From: Nocardia brasiliensis | Lineage (GTDB): Bacteria; Actinomycetota; Actinomycetes; Mycobacteriales; Mycobacteriaceae | Reading direction: 5' to 3' | Assembly: GCF_011801125.1 (NCBI RefSeq) | Contig: NZ_CP046171.1 | Location: 2,356,001-2,420,000 of the forward strand | DNA length: 64,000 bases | Shown here: positions 55,366 through 62,989 of the stretch, in pieces | Layout of the letters: each line of letters opens with the position of its first letter | Numbering within the stretch: the first letter of the stretch is position 1 | The notes under the pieces: model-generated | Databases searched by the model: none | Told to the model about the DNA's origin: nothing | What the model saw: the letters and a program-made list of their open reading frames with translations, nothing else | Made by a program: the position numbers and the translations under genes

Positions 55366-55397
55366 CGAGCCCTCCCGCAACGGCGCGGGAGGGCTCG
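55366..55397 (+). terminator. Terminator after glnA1
   Basis: CGAGCCCTCCCGC (55366-55378) pairs perfectly with GCGGGAGGGCTCG (55385-55397) around AACGGC. It lies 23 bp after the glnA1 stop and 20 bp before the convergent guanine deaminase gene's end, so it can serve both. Confidence 0.8.
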
Positions 55398-55416
55398 ACT
55401 CGTTTGCGAGCCGGTG

Positions 55417-56754
55417 CTACCGCCGGGTGTAGGCGGGTCGGCCCATGAGGTAGGTGGCGAGGACCGAGCGTTCGTCGCCGAGGATCATCTGGGCGAACAG
55501 CCGCTCGTGGAAGTCACGGGCGCGATCGACGCGGCGGGCCAGGACCGGGGTGGCCGCCCAGTCCAGCACGACGAAATCGGCGTCCTTTCCGGTGCGGAAG
55601 TTGCCGATGCGGTCGTCGCAGTACATCGCCTCGGCGCCGCCGAGGGTGGCGAGGTAGAAGCCACGCAGCGCGTCCAGTGCGGTGCGCCGCGCCTCGGGTT
55701 TCGCCGATTCGCCGAGCATGACCACCTTGTAGGCCTCGTTGAGGGTGCGCAGCATCGAATAGCTGGTGCCCGCACCGCAATCGGTGCCGAGACCGACCCG
55801 GATGCCCGCCTGCCAGGCGGCGGGCAGGTCGAACAGCCCGCTGCCGAGGAACAGGTTCGAGGTGGGGCAGAAGGCGATCGCGGCACCGGCCTCGGCCATC
55901 CTGGACCGGTCCTGCGCGTCGATGTGCACACAGTGCGCGAAAAGCGCTCGGGGGCCGAGCATGCCGACGCGGTCGTAGACGTCGAGATAGGACCGCGCGT
56001 CGGCGAAGCGGGCGAGGACCTGTTCGGTTTCCTGGCGGCTCTCGGCCGCGTGCGTCTGCAGCGCGACCCCGGCAAGCTCCTGGAACAGTCGTCCCGCCAT
56101 GGCCAGTTGCTCGTCGGTAGACGACGGCGCGAAGCGCGGGGTGATCGCGTAGGTCAGGCGACCGTTGCCGTGCCAGCGTGCGATGAGATCGCGCGTCTGC
56201 TCTTCGGCTTCGGACCGGCTCCGGTCGCGAAGGAACTCCGGCTCCCGGTCCATCAGCACCTTGCCGCACGTCATCCGCATACCGCGCGCCAGTGCCGCAG
56301 CGCAGAACGCGTCCACCGAGGCGGGATGCACCGTCGGGTGCACGCTCGCGGTGGTGGTGCCGCAGGCGAGCAGCGTGTCGAGGAAGAGCCCGGCGATCCG
56401 GCTCGCATGCTCGAGGTCCTCGAATTCGCGCTCGGTCGGGAAGACGTATTCCTGTAGCCAATCGGTCAGTCGCGCACCATAACTGGCGATCATGTCGTAT
56501 TGGCTGTAGTGGAGGTGGGTGTCCACGAAGCCGGGCACGATCAATCGGCCCCGGTGGTCGACGACTCTGCCGCGGTGCCGCTGCGGCAATGCCGACCACG
56601 CGCCCGCCCAGGCGACGGTGCCGTCGGCCGCGACCGCGAGCGCGCCGTCCTCGAACATCTCCCAGGCGTCCGGCGCGCTGTCCGGGCCCGGATCGCGCAG
56701 GAAGTGCAGCAGGGTGCCGCGGAAGACGGCGGGCAGGTGCTCGCGTTCGGCCAT
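55417..56754 (-). CDS. guaD: Guanine deaminase (amidohydrolase)
   Basis: 445 aa from ATG 56754; the open frame continues far upstream without a ribosome site. It would convert guanine to xanthine in purine catabolism. Metal-binding motif VDTHLHYSQYDMIASYG (about 77-93), then QTHAAES (about 225), AHCVHID (about 268) and the Asp in GLGTDCGAGTSYSMLRTLNEA (about 319-339) complete the amidohydrolase site. QYD after HLH fits guanine deaminases. Solitary; no other purine catabolic gene is adjacent. Confidence 0.9.
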   Translation of the reverse strand: MAEREHLPAVFRGTLLHFLRDPGPDSAPDAWEMFEDGALAVAADGTVAWAGAWSALPQRHRGRVVDHRGRLIVPGFVDTHLHYSQYDMIASYGARLTDWLQEYVFPTEREFEDLEHASRIAGLFLDTLLACGTTTASVHPTVHPASVDAFCAAALARGMRMTCGKVLMDREPEFLRDRSRSEAEEQTRDLIARWHGNGRLTYAITPRFAPSSTDEQLAMAGRLFQELAGVALQTHAAESRQETEQVLARFADARSYLDVYDRVGMLGPRALFAHCVHIDAQDRSRMAEAGAAIAFCPTSNLFLGSGLFDLPAAWQAGIRVGLGTDCGAGTSYSMLRTLNEAYKVVMLGESAKPEARRTALDALRGFYLATLGGAEAMYCDDRIGNFRTGKDADFVVLDWAATPVLARRVDRARDFHERLFAQMILGDERSVLATYLMGRPAYTRR

Positions 56755-57043
56755 GCCATCGACGCTAGCCCTCGGCTCTCGAGCGAGCCGGGAGCCGCGT
56801 GCGTTTGCGCGAGTGGCTCGCGGGCGGGATGATCGCGGGAGTGGGTGGGGCGCGGGGAATTCTGCACGGCGCGGCGACGAGTTCGGCTCGGGTGCGGTGG
56901 CCGGAGGGTTGTCCAGGCTGAATCCCGGTGTCCGGCGCGGTGATCCCGCTGGTCGGCGGGTGATTCCGGTGAGCGGGGCAACTGCGGCGGGATCGGGGGG
57001 AAACCCGGCAGCGGCCGCGTCCCGCGCCCTACTGTCCCGCGCC

Positions 57044-57949
57044 ATGAAGTACTCAATTGTTTCGCTTTTCGCCGCGGTGCTGGCGAGTTTCGCGCTGACG
57101 GCGACCACCGCATCGCCGTTCGCGGCCGCGCAACCGGACGCGCAGGCGCAGTCCGCGTTCGGGTCGGGCGGCAAGATCGATCTGCAAGGCGCGGTCAATG
57201 TCCGTGATCTCGGCGGATATCGCACATACGACGGCGCGAAGGTGAAGTCGGGCAAGGCGGTTCGCGCCGACTCGCTGGAAAAGCTCACCGCCGCCGATAT
57301 CCAGAAGCTCTCGGGTCTGAAGGTGCGGCAGGTGATCGACTTCCGCACCCCGGCCGAGGTGCAGTTCGCCGGCGCGGACAAGCCGATTCCGGGAGCGCAG
57401 GCGGTGGCCAGGCCGATCGATGACACCGGGCTGTTCCAGAAGCTGCTCTCGGTGATCCAGCTGCGTGATCCGGTGAAGCAGGAGGAGATGCTCGGCAACG
57501 GCAAGGCCGAGGAGATCATGAAGGGCGTCTACGCGAGCTTCTTCACTCAGCAGTCGCGGGCCGCGTTCGGGCAGACCATCAAGGACCTCGCCAACACCGA
57601 CAAGATCACGCTGTACCACTGCACGGCGGGCAAGGACCGCACGGGTTGGCTGACCTATGTGACGTTGCGCGCGGTAGGCGTGCCGGAACAAACCGCGCGG
57701 CAAGACTATCTGCTGTCCAATCAGTACCGCGCCGCGGCGGACGCCGCCCTGCGGCAGCAGGTGAAGCAGGCCGGGCTGATGGAGAATCCGGATCTGCTGA
57801 TCCCGCTGCAAGAGGTGCGCGCCGCCTACCTCGACGTCGCGGTGGCCAAGGCCGAGCACGACTACGGCGATTTCGGCAAGTTCCTCACCCAGGGACTCGG
57901 GCTGGACATCGGCACCATGCTGAAACTGCGCAAGAACCTTGTCAGCTGA
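57044..57949 (+). CDS. Secreted PtpB-like tyrosine/dual-specificity phosphatase
   Basis: 301 aa from ATG 57044. A signal peptide (MKYSIVSLFAAVLASFALTA, cleavage near FAAAQ) leads to a PtpB/LipA-type phosphatase. NVRDLGGYRTYDG (about 50-62) is the family opening and the P-loop is YHCTAGKDRTGWL (about 194-206), with Cys, Lys and Asp characteristic of the lipid/protein dual phosphatases, then KNLVS at the end. The mycobacterial PtpB lacks a signal peptide, so this is an exported variant. Possible substrates include phosphotyrosine proteins or phosphoinositides. Confidence 0.88.
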   Translation: MKYSIVSLFAAVLASFALTATTASPFAAAQPDAQAQSAFGSGGKIDLQGAVNVRDLGGYRTYDGAKVKSGKAVRADSLEKLTAADIQKLSGLKVRQVIDFRTPAEVQFAGADKPIPGAQAVARPIDDTGLFQKLLSVIQLRDPVKQEEMLGNGKAEEIMKGVYASFFTQQSRAAFGQTIKDLANTDKITLYHCTAGKDRTGWLTYVTLRAVGVPEQTARQDYLLSNQYRAAADAALRQQVKQAGLMENPDLLIPLQEVRAAYLDVAVAKAEHDYGDFGKFLTQGLGLDIGTMLKLRKNLVS

Positions 57950-57963
57950 CCCCTCGAAAGCTG

Positions 57964-57999
57964 TTCGGGCCCATGCACTCGGCGGTGGATGGGCCCGAA
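57964..57999. terminator. Bidirectional hairpin between PtpB-like and EF-G2 genes
   Basis: TTCGGGCCCAT (57964-57974) pairs perfectly with ATGGGCCCGAA (57989-57999) around a 14-nt loop. It lies 14 bp after the phosphatase stop and 8 bp before the end of the EF-G2 gene on the other strand. Confidence 0.7.
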
Positions 58000-58007
58000 T
58001 TCCGTGC

Positions 58008-60215
58008 TCAGGACTTCTTTTTGCCCTGATCGCGCACGCTCGCGGCGAGCTGGTTCGGCATCGTCTCGTGCCGGGTATAGCCGCGGGTGAAATCGCCGGT
58101 GCCGTGCGAGAGGGAACGCAGGTCGATGGCGTAACGGCTGAGTTCGAGTTCGGGGACCTCGGCGTGAATCCTGGTGCGGCCGAGGCCATGCGGTTCGGTG
58201 CCGAGGACGCGGCCGCGGCGGCCGGACAGATCGCTCAACACCGGCCCCACGTAGTCGTCGGCGACCAGGACCCAGACGTCGGCGATCGGCTCCAACAGGG
58301 CGATACCCGCCGCGGTGGCGGCCTCGCGCAGCGCGAGCGCACCCGCGGTCTGGAAGGCGGCGTCGGAGGAGTCGACCGAGTGTGCCTTGCCGTCGAACAG
58401 CGTGACCCGCACGTCGACCAGTGGGTATCCGGTGGCGACACCGCGGGCGGCCTGGGCGCGCACACCCTTCTCGACCGACGGAATGAATTGGCGCGGAACG
58501 ACTCCGCCGACCACCAGGTCCACGAACTCGATGCCGGACCCGCCGGGCAGCGGCTCGACCTCGATCTCGCACACCGCGTACTGCCCGTGCCCGCCGGACT
58601 GCTTCACGTGCCTGCCGCGCCCGGAAGCCTTGCCCGCGAACGTTTCGCGCAGCGCCACCTGGTACTCGACGATGTCGACCTGCACGCCGAACCTGGTGCG
58701 TAAGCGTTCCAGCGCGACATCGCGATGCGCCTCGCCGAGACACCACAGCACCAGCTGATGGGTTTGCACATTGTGCTCGAGTCGCATCGCGGGATCCTCG
58801 GCCGCCAGCCGGGCCAGGCTCTGCGAGAGCTTGTCCTCGTCGGCCTTGCTGTGGGCGGTGATGGCGATGGGCAGCAACGGATCCGGCATCTGCCACGGCT
58901 CGATGAGCAGGGGCTTGTCCACGCCGGAAAGGGTGTCGCCGGTCTCGGCGTGGCCGAGTTTGGTCACGTAGGCGATGTCGCCCGCGATGACCTGCCCGAG
59001 CGGGCGCTGCCCCTTGCCGAACGGCGCGGACACCGCGCCGACCCGCTCGTCGACGTCGTGGCTCTCGTGCCCGCGTTCCTCCAGCCCGTGCCCGCAGACG
59101 TGCACGGTGTCGTCTGCGCGCAGGGTGCCGGAGAAGACCCGCACCAGCGACACCCGGCCGACATACGGGTCGGAGGCGGTGCGGATCACCTCGGCCGCGA
59201 GCACGCCGTCGGGGTCGCAGTCGAGCCTGCGGCGGGTGTTGCTGCCGCCCGCGGCGGTGACCGCGGAAACGACGTGTTCGGCCGGGGTCGGGAAGCCGCC
59301 GGTGATCAGATCCAACAGCTCGACGGTGCCCAACCCCTGTTTGGCCCCCTCCGGGGCGGGCGCGCCGAACAGCACGGGATGAAAACTGCCACGGGCCACC
59401 GCGCGCTCCAGGTCGGCGACCAGGGTGTCGTGCTCGATGGGGGCACCGTCGAGGTAGCGCTCCATCAGCGACTCGTCTTCGCTCTCGGCGATGATGCCCT
59501 CGATGAGCCGGTTGCGGGCCTGCTCGAGCAGCGGTCGTTGCTCGGGTGTCGGTGTGGCCTGGACGCACTCGCCGGAGGAGTAGTCGACCGCGCAGTCGGG
59601 GAGCAGTTCGATGAGCCCGGTGACCGGGCGGTGACCGTCCGCGCTCTTCGGTCCGTATACCGGAAGATGCAGCGGCAGAATGTTTTCCGTCGCACCGCCG
59701 CCGAGCACCGTGCGACAGGTCTCGGTCATTTCCTCGTAGTCGGCGCGTGCGGTGTCCAGATGGGTGATCACGATCGCGCGCGGCATACCGACCGCCGCGC
59801 ATTCCTCCCATAGCGCGCGTGTCGCGCCGCTGACGCCCTCCGCACCCTCGGCCGCCGAGATCACGAACAGCGCGGCGTCGGCGGCGCGCAGGCCGGCCCG
59901 TAGTTCGCCGACGAAATCCGCGTAACCGGGCGTGTCTATCAGGTTGATCTTCATGCCCGACCAGGCCAGCGGTACCACGGACAACTGCACCGACCGGTGC
60001 TGTCGATGCTCGATCTCGTCGTAGTCCGACAGCGAGGTTCCGTCCTCGACCCGGCCCGCTCGGTTCACCGTCCCTGTGGTCAGCGCCAACGCCTCGACCA
60101 GCGTGGTTTTGCCCGATCCACTATGTCCGACCAGGACCACATTGCGTATCTGTTCCGGCCGATCGGCCGAAAGTACTCTGCCGTTGCCTCCAGCGGCTCC
60201 GCTCGTCTTGTCCAC
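58008..60215 (-). CDS. fusA2: Elongation factor G-like protein EF-G2
   Basis: 735 aa from GTG 60215, chosen because homology starts there. Domains follow the EF-G order: GTPase (1-270) with P-loop GHSGSGKTTL (about 31-40) and DTPGYADF, then OB-type II, III, IV (APXXSXXXX-less) and V. The G4 motif is ITHLDTARAD, in which the usual NKxD is THLD, a recognised oddity of EF-G2. The function of this second EF-G in Actinobacteria is unclear; it binds ribosomes without efficient translocation in some studies. Unlinked to ribosomal genes here. Confidence 0.9.
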   Translation of the reverse strand: MDKTSGAAGGNGRVLSADRPEQIRNVVLVGHSGSGKTTLVEALALTTGTVNRAGRVEDGTSLSDYDEIEHRQHRSVQLSVVPLAWSGMKINLIDTPGYADFVGELRAGLRAADAALFVISAAEGAEGVSGATRALWEECAAVGMPRAIVITHLDTARADYEEMTETCRTVLGGGATENILPLHLPVYGPKSADGHRPVTGLIELLPDCAVDYSSGECVQATPTPEQRPLLEQARNRLIEGIIAESEDESLMERYLDGAPIEHDTLVADLERAVARGSFHPVLFGAPAPEGAKQGLGTVELLDLITGGFPTPAEHVVSAVTAAGGSNTRRRLDCDPDGVLAAEVIRTASDPYVGRVSLVRVFSGTLRADDTVHVCGHGLEERGHESHDVDERVGAVSAPFGKGQRPLGQVIAGDIAYVTKLGHAETGDTLSGVDKPLLIEPWQMPDPLLPIAITAHSKADEDKLSQSLARLAAEDPAMRLEHNVQTHQLVLWCLGEAHRDVALERLRTRFGVQVDIVEYQVALRETFAGKASGRGRHVKQSGGHGQYAVCEIEVEPLPGGSGIEFVDLVVGGVVPRQFIPSVEKGVRAQAARGVATGYPLVDVRVTLFDGKAHSVDSSDAAFQTAGALALREAATAAGIALLEPIADVWVLVADDYVGPVLSDLSGRRGRVLGTEPHGLGRTRIHAEVPELELSRYAIDLRSLSHGTGDFTRGYTRHETMPNQLAASVRDQGKKKS

Positions 60216-60499
60216 TGTGCGTCTCGCTTCCCTCGCGCGCCCGACACCTGCGGTACTTCGAGCTTCCCACCGGCGGTCCCACTCCGTGCCGGGATCGCCA
60301 TATCCGATCTCGCCGAGCACGAGGGGGAAAGCCCGCGGGACTATCGGCTGGTCGCGTGGAGCGTCTGCGCCTGCGTCGGGTATCGCGGTGAATCCTGTGT
60401 TCCCGCTGTCGCTTACCGCTCGGCGGACCAATTCGGCCGGATAGCGCACGGGCGCTCGTATCGGCTGAAACCTGGTGCCCGATATGGGACAGTGCGCGG

Positions 60500-61849
60500 A
60501 TGGATGTCTCACCTGACGTTTCCCGTGCGACACTGCGCAAGGTCGTAATCCGGCTGGTGCCGTTCCTCGGGCTGCTCTACTTCGTCAATTATTTGGATCG
60601 GGTCAATATCGGCTTCGCCGGGCCCAGTGGTATGAAAGCCGACCTCGGGCTCACCGAGACGGCGTTCGGTCTCGCCTCCGGGATCTTCTTCATCGGCTAC
60701 CTGCTGCTCGAGGTCCCGAGCAATGTCGCGCTGCACCGCTTCGGCGCGCGCCGCTGGATCGCCAGGATCCTGGCCAGCTGGGGGCTGATCGCGACCGCGA
60801 TGGCGTTCGTGCCGAACGAAACCGTGCTCTACATCCTGCGTTTCGTGCTCGGCATCGCCGAGGCAGGCTTCTTTCCCGGCATCCTGCTCTACCTCACCTT
60901 CTGGTTCCCGCAGAACCAGCGGGCGAAGATCGTCGCGCTGTTCATGGTGGCGGTGCCCGTGTCCACCGCGCTCGGTTCCACGCTGTCCAGCCTGATCATC
61001 CAGTACGGGCACGGCGTGCTCGGGCTCAGCGGCTGGCGTTTCATGTTCCTCGTCGAGGGGCTGCCCGCCATCCTGCTCGCGGTGGTGACCTGGTTCTACC
61101 TCACCGACAGTCCCGCGCAGGCCCGGTGGTTGAGTCGCGAGGAACGGCAGTGGCTCAGCGGTGAACTCGCCGCGGAACAGGCCGCGGTGGAGCAGGCCGA
61201 ACAGTGGACCTTGCGCAAGGCGCTCACCGATTCCCGCGTGCTCGGGCTGGCACTCGTCTACGGCGGCATCGTCTACGGTCTCTATGCGCTCGGGTTCTTC
61301 CTGCCGACCATCATCAACGGCTTCCAGGAGCAATACGGCACGCACTACTCGGTGGTGCAGCGCGGACTGATCAACGCGGTGCCCTACGTCATCGGCGCGG
61401 TCGTGATGGTGCTGTGGAGCAGGCACGGCGACCGGACGGGCGAGCGCGCCTGGCATGTCGCGCTGCCCGCGCTGCTCGGCGGGCTCGCGATTCCGATCGC
61501 GCTGTATCTCGGTAATCCGTTCGCCGCCATGGCCGCGGTGACCGTCTGCGCGGTCGGCGTGCTCGCCGCCCTGCCCACCTTCTGGGCGTTGCCGAGCACC
61601 TTCCTCTCCGGCGCGGCCGCGGCGGCGGGCATCGCGCTGATCAACTCCATCGGCAATATCAGCGGTTTCGCCGCGCCCTACATCACCGGTTGGTTGAAGG
61701 ACTGGACCGGCACGGCGCGGGCGGGACTCTGGGTCGTCGGCGCCTGCATGATCGCCTCCGCCGTCGGCGTGCTGTACCTGTGGAAGCGGATTCTCGCGCG
61801 CACCCGCCCGCAGTCGGTCGCCGTGCCGAAACAGGCGTTGCCCGACTGA
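60500..61849 (+). CDS. MFS transporter (anion:cation symporter family)
   Basis: 449 aa, 12 membrane helices with a central cytoplasmic loop. N-terminus LLYFVNYLDRVNIGFAGPSGM (helix 1 with the ACS-type DR motif) and RFGARRWIAR after helix 2, plus FPGILLYLTFWFPQNQRAKI, all typical of ACS-family carboxylate/sugar acid permeases. Substrate is not predictable; many take up hydroxylated aromatic acids. Start ATG 60500. It is divergent from EF-G2 across about 285 bp. Confidence 0.88.
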   Translation: MDVSPDVSRATLRKVVIRLVPFLGLLYFVNYLDRVNIGFAGPSGMKADLGLTETAFGLASGIFFIGYLLLEVPSNVALHRFGARRWIARILASWGLIATAMAFVPNETVLYILRFVLGIAEAGFFPGILLYLTFWFPQNQRAKIVALFMVAVPVSTALGSTLSSLIIQYGHGVLGLSGWRFMFLVEGLPAILLAVVTWFYLTDSPAQARWLSREERQWLSGELAAEQAAVEQAEQWTLRKALTDSRVLGLALVYGGIVYGLYALGFFLPTIINGFQEQYGTHYSVVQRGLINAVPYVIGAVVMVLWSRHGDRTGERAWHVALPALLGGLAIPIALYLGNPFAAMAAVTVCAVGVLAALPTFWALPSTFLSGAAAAAGIALINSIGNISGFAAPYITGWLKDWTGTARAGLWVVGACMIASAVGVLYLWKRILARTRPQSVAVPKQALPD

Positions 61850-61889
61850 GTTCCGCTGGATTGCCCGCTTTCGACGTGCCCGGGGTTCC

Positions 61890-62591
61890 TCAGTGGTCGG
61901 AGCAGCAGGAGGTTTCGGGTTTCTCGGCGCTGCACGCGGTCGAAGTGGGTGTGGGGCAGCAGGTTTCGCCGTGCCAGGCGTTGCGGCCTTCGCGGACGGC
62001 AATGGCGGCGATGACGAGCGCGGCGATCGGGTCGGCCCAGGACCAGCCGAACAGTGCGTTGAGCACGAGACCGACGAGCAGCACCGCCGACAGGTAAGTG
62101 CACAGCAGTGTTTGCTTGGAATCGGCTACGGCGGAAGCGGATCCGAGTTCGCGACCGGCTCGGCGCTGTTGCCAGGAGAGCACCGGCATCACGAGCAGGC
62201 TTGCCGCGGCCAAACCGATGCCGAGCGCGGAATGACTGGCCGCATCGGCGCCGAGCAGCGCGCGCACGGCGTCGACGGTGACGTAGGCGGCGAGTGCGAA
62301 GAAGGAGAACGCGATGACGCGCAACGCCACCTTCTCCCGCGCTTGCGGATTCGGTCCGGCGAACTGCCAAGCGACCGCCGCCGCCGACGACACCTCGATC
62401 ACCGAATCCAACCCGAACCCGATCAGCGCCGTCGAGGACACCCGAGCCCCCTCGCGCAACGCCACGACCGCCTCGATCACGTTGTAACTGATGGTCGCCG
62501 CGACGAACCATCGAATCCGCCGCGACAAGACGGCCCGCCTGGTGGGGGACAGCGCTGGTCGGGACAGGGGCATACCCAGTGGCGCGGACAT
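61890..62591 (-). CDS. Cation diffusion facilitator (CDF)-like metal exporter
   Basis: 233 aa from ATG 62591, which overlaps the regulator's stop (TGATG). Five or six membrane helices carry a short CDF-type core with EAVVALREGARVSSTALIGFGLDSVIEVSSA (Asp/Glu ligands) and a later ADPIAALVIAAIA. The C-terminal tail is cysteine-rich (ETCCPTPTSTACS, then SCCSDH), suited to binding thiophilic metals. Co-transcribed with an ArsR/CmtR-like sensor, so it should export Cd, Pb or Zn. Shorter than full CDF proteins, lacking the cytoplasmic ferredoxin-like domain. Confidence 0.85.
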   Translation of the reverse strand: MSAPLGMPLSRPALSPTRRAVLSRRIRWFVAATISYNVIEAVVALREGARVSSTALIGFGLDSVIEVSSAAAVAWQFAGPNPQAREKVALRVIAFSFFALAAYVTVDAVRALLGADAASHSALGIGLAAASLLVMPVLSWQQRRAGRELGSASAVADSKQTLLCTYLSAVLLVGLVLNALFGWSWADPIAALVIAAIAVREGRNAWHGETCCPTPTSTACSAEKPETSCCSDH

Positions 62592-62917
62592 CAGCAGCAC
62601 CCTTCGTCCGCGGTGGGGCAGCAGGCGGGATCGACGGCCAGTACCAGTCCGAGCAGGTCGCCGAGGGCGTGGCCGATGCGTGCGTCGGCGAGTTCGTAGC
62701 GGCTGCGCCGACCCTCCGGAACGGCGACGACAAGTCCGCAACCCCGAAGGCAGGCAAGGTGATTGGACAGTATCTGCCGGGACACGCCGATTTGCTCCGC
62801 CAACTCGGACGGGTAGCTCGCGCCGGTGCGCAAACTCAACAGGATCCGAGTCCGCGTCGGATCGGATAGCGCGTGCCCGAATCGAGCGAGAGCGTCGCTG
62901 TGCCGCAAGGTCTCCAC
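62591..62917 (-). CDS. CmtR-like ArsR/SmtB metal-sensing repressor
   Basis: 108 aa. Winged helix with LSDPTRTRILLSL and the recognition-helix region VSRQILSNHLACLRGCG. The two cysteines in CLRGC match the sensor Cys57/Cys61 pair of M. tuberculosis CmtR, and the C-terminal CC (and terminal CC) could provide the third ligand, so Cd(II)/Pb(II) sensing is likely. GTG 62917 has no ribosome site and lies about 9 nt after a TACTAT -10 box, suggesting a leaderless transcript. First gene of an operon with the CDF exporter. Confidence 0.88.
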   Translation of the reverse strand: METLRHSDALARFGHALSDPTRTRILLSLRTGASYPSELAEQIGVSRQILSNHLACLRGCGLVVAVPEGRRSRYELADARIGHALGDLLGLVLAVDPACCPTADEGCC

Positions 62918-62934
62918 TCGGAGAATAGTACAGA

Positions 62935-62952
62935 TTTATATGTATTCATAAA
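62935..62952 (-). promoter_or_regulatory. Operator-like inverted repeat at the metal-sensor promoter
   Basis: TTTAT-N8-ATAAA, an A/T-rich dyad standing out in a GC-rich region, directly upstream of the TACTAT -10 (62932-62927 on the minus strand) and 18 bp from the GTG start. CmtR binds A/T-rich TA-dyads of this kind, so it is the likely operator. Confidence 0.6.
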
Positions 62953-62989
62953 ACTCTGAACTGTTTTGGCGTGCTGCCGGTGTGTGTCA

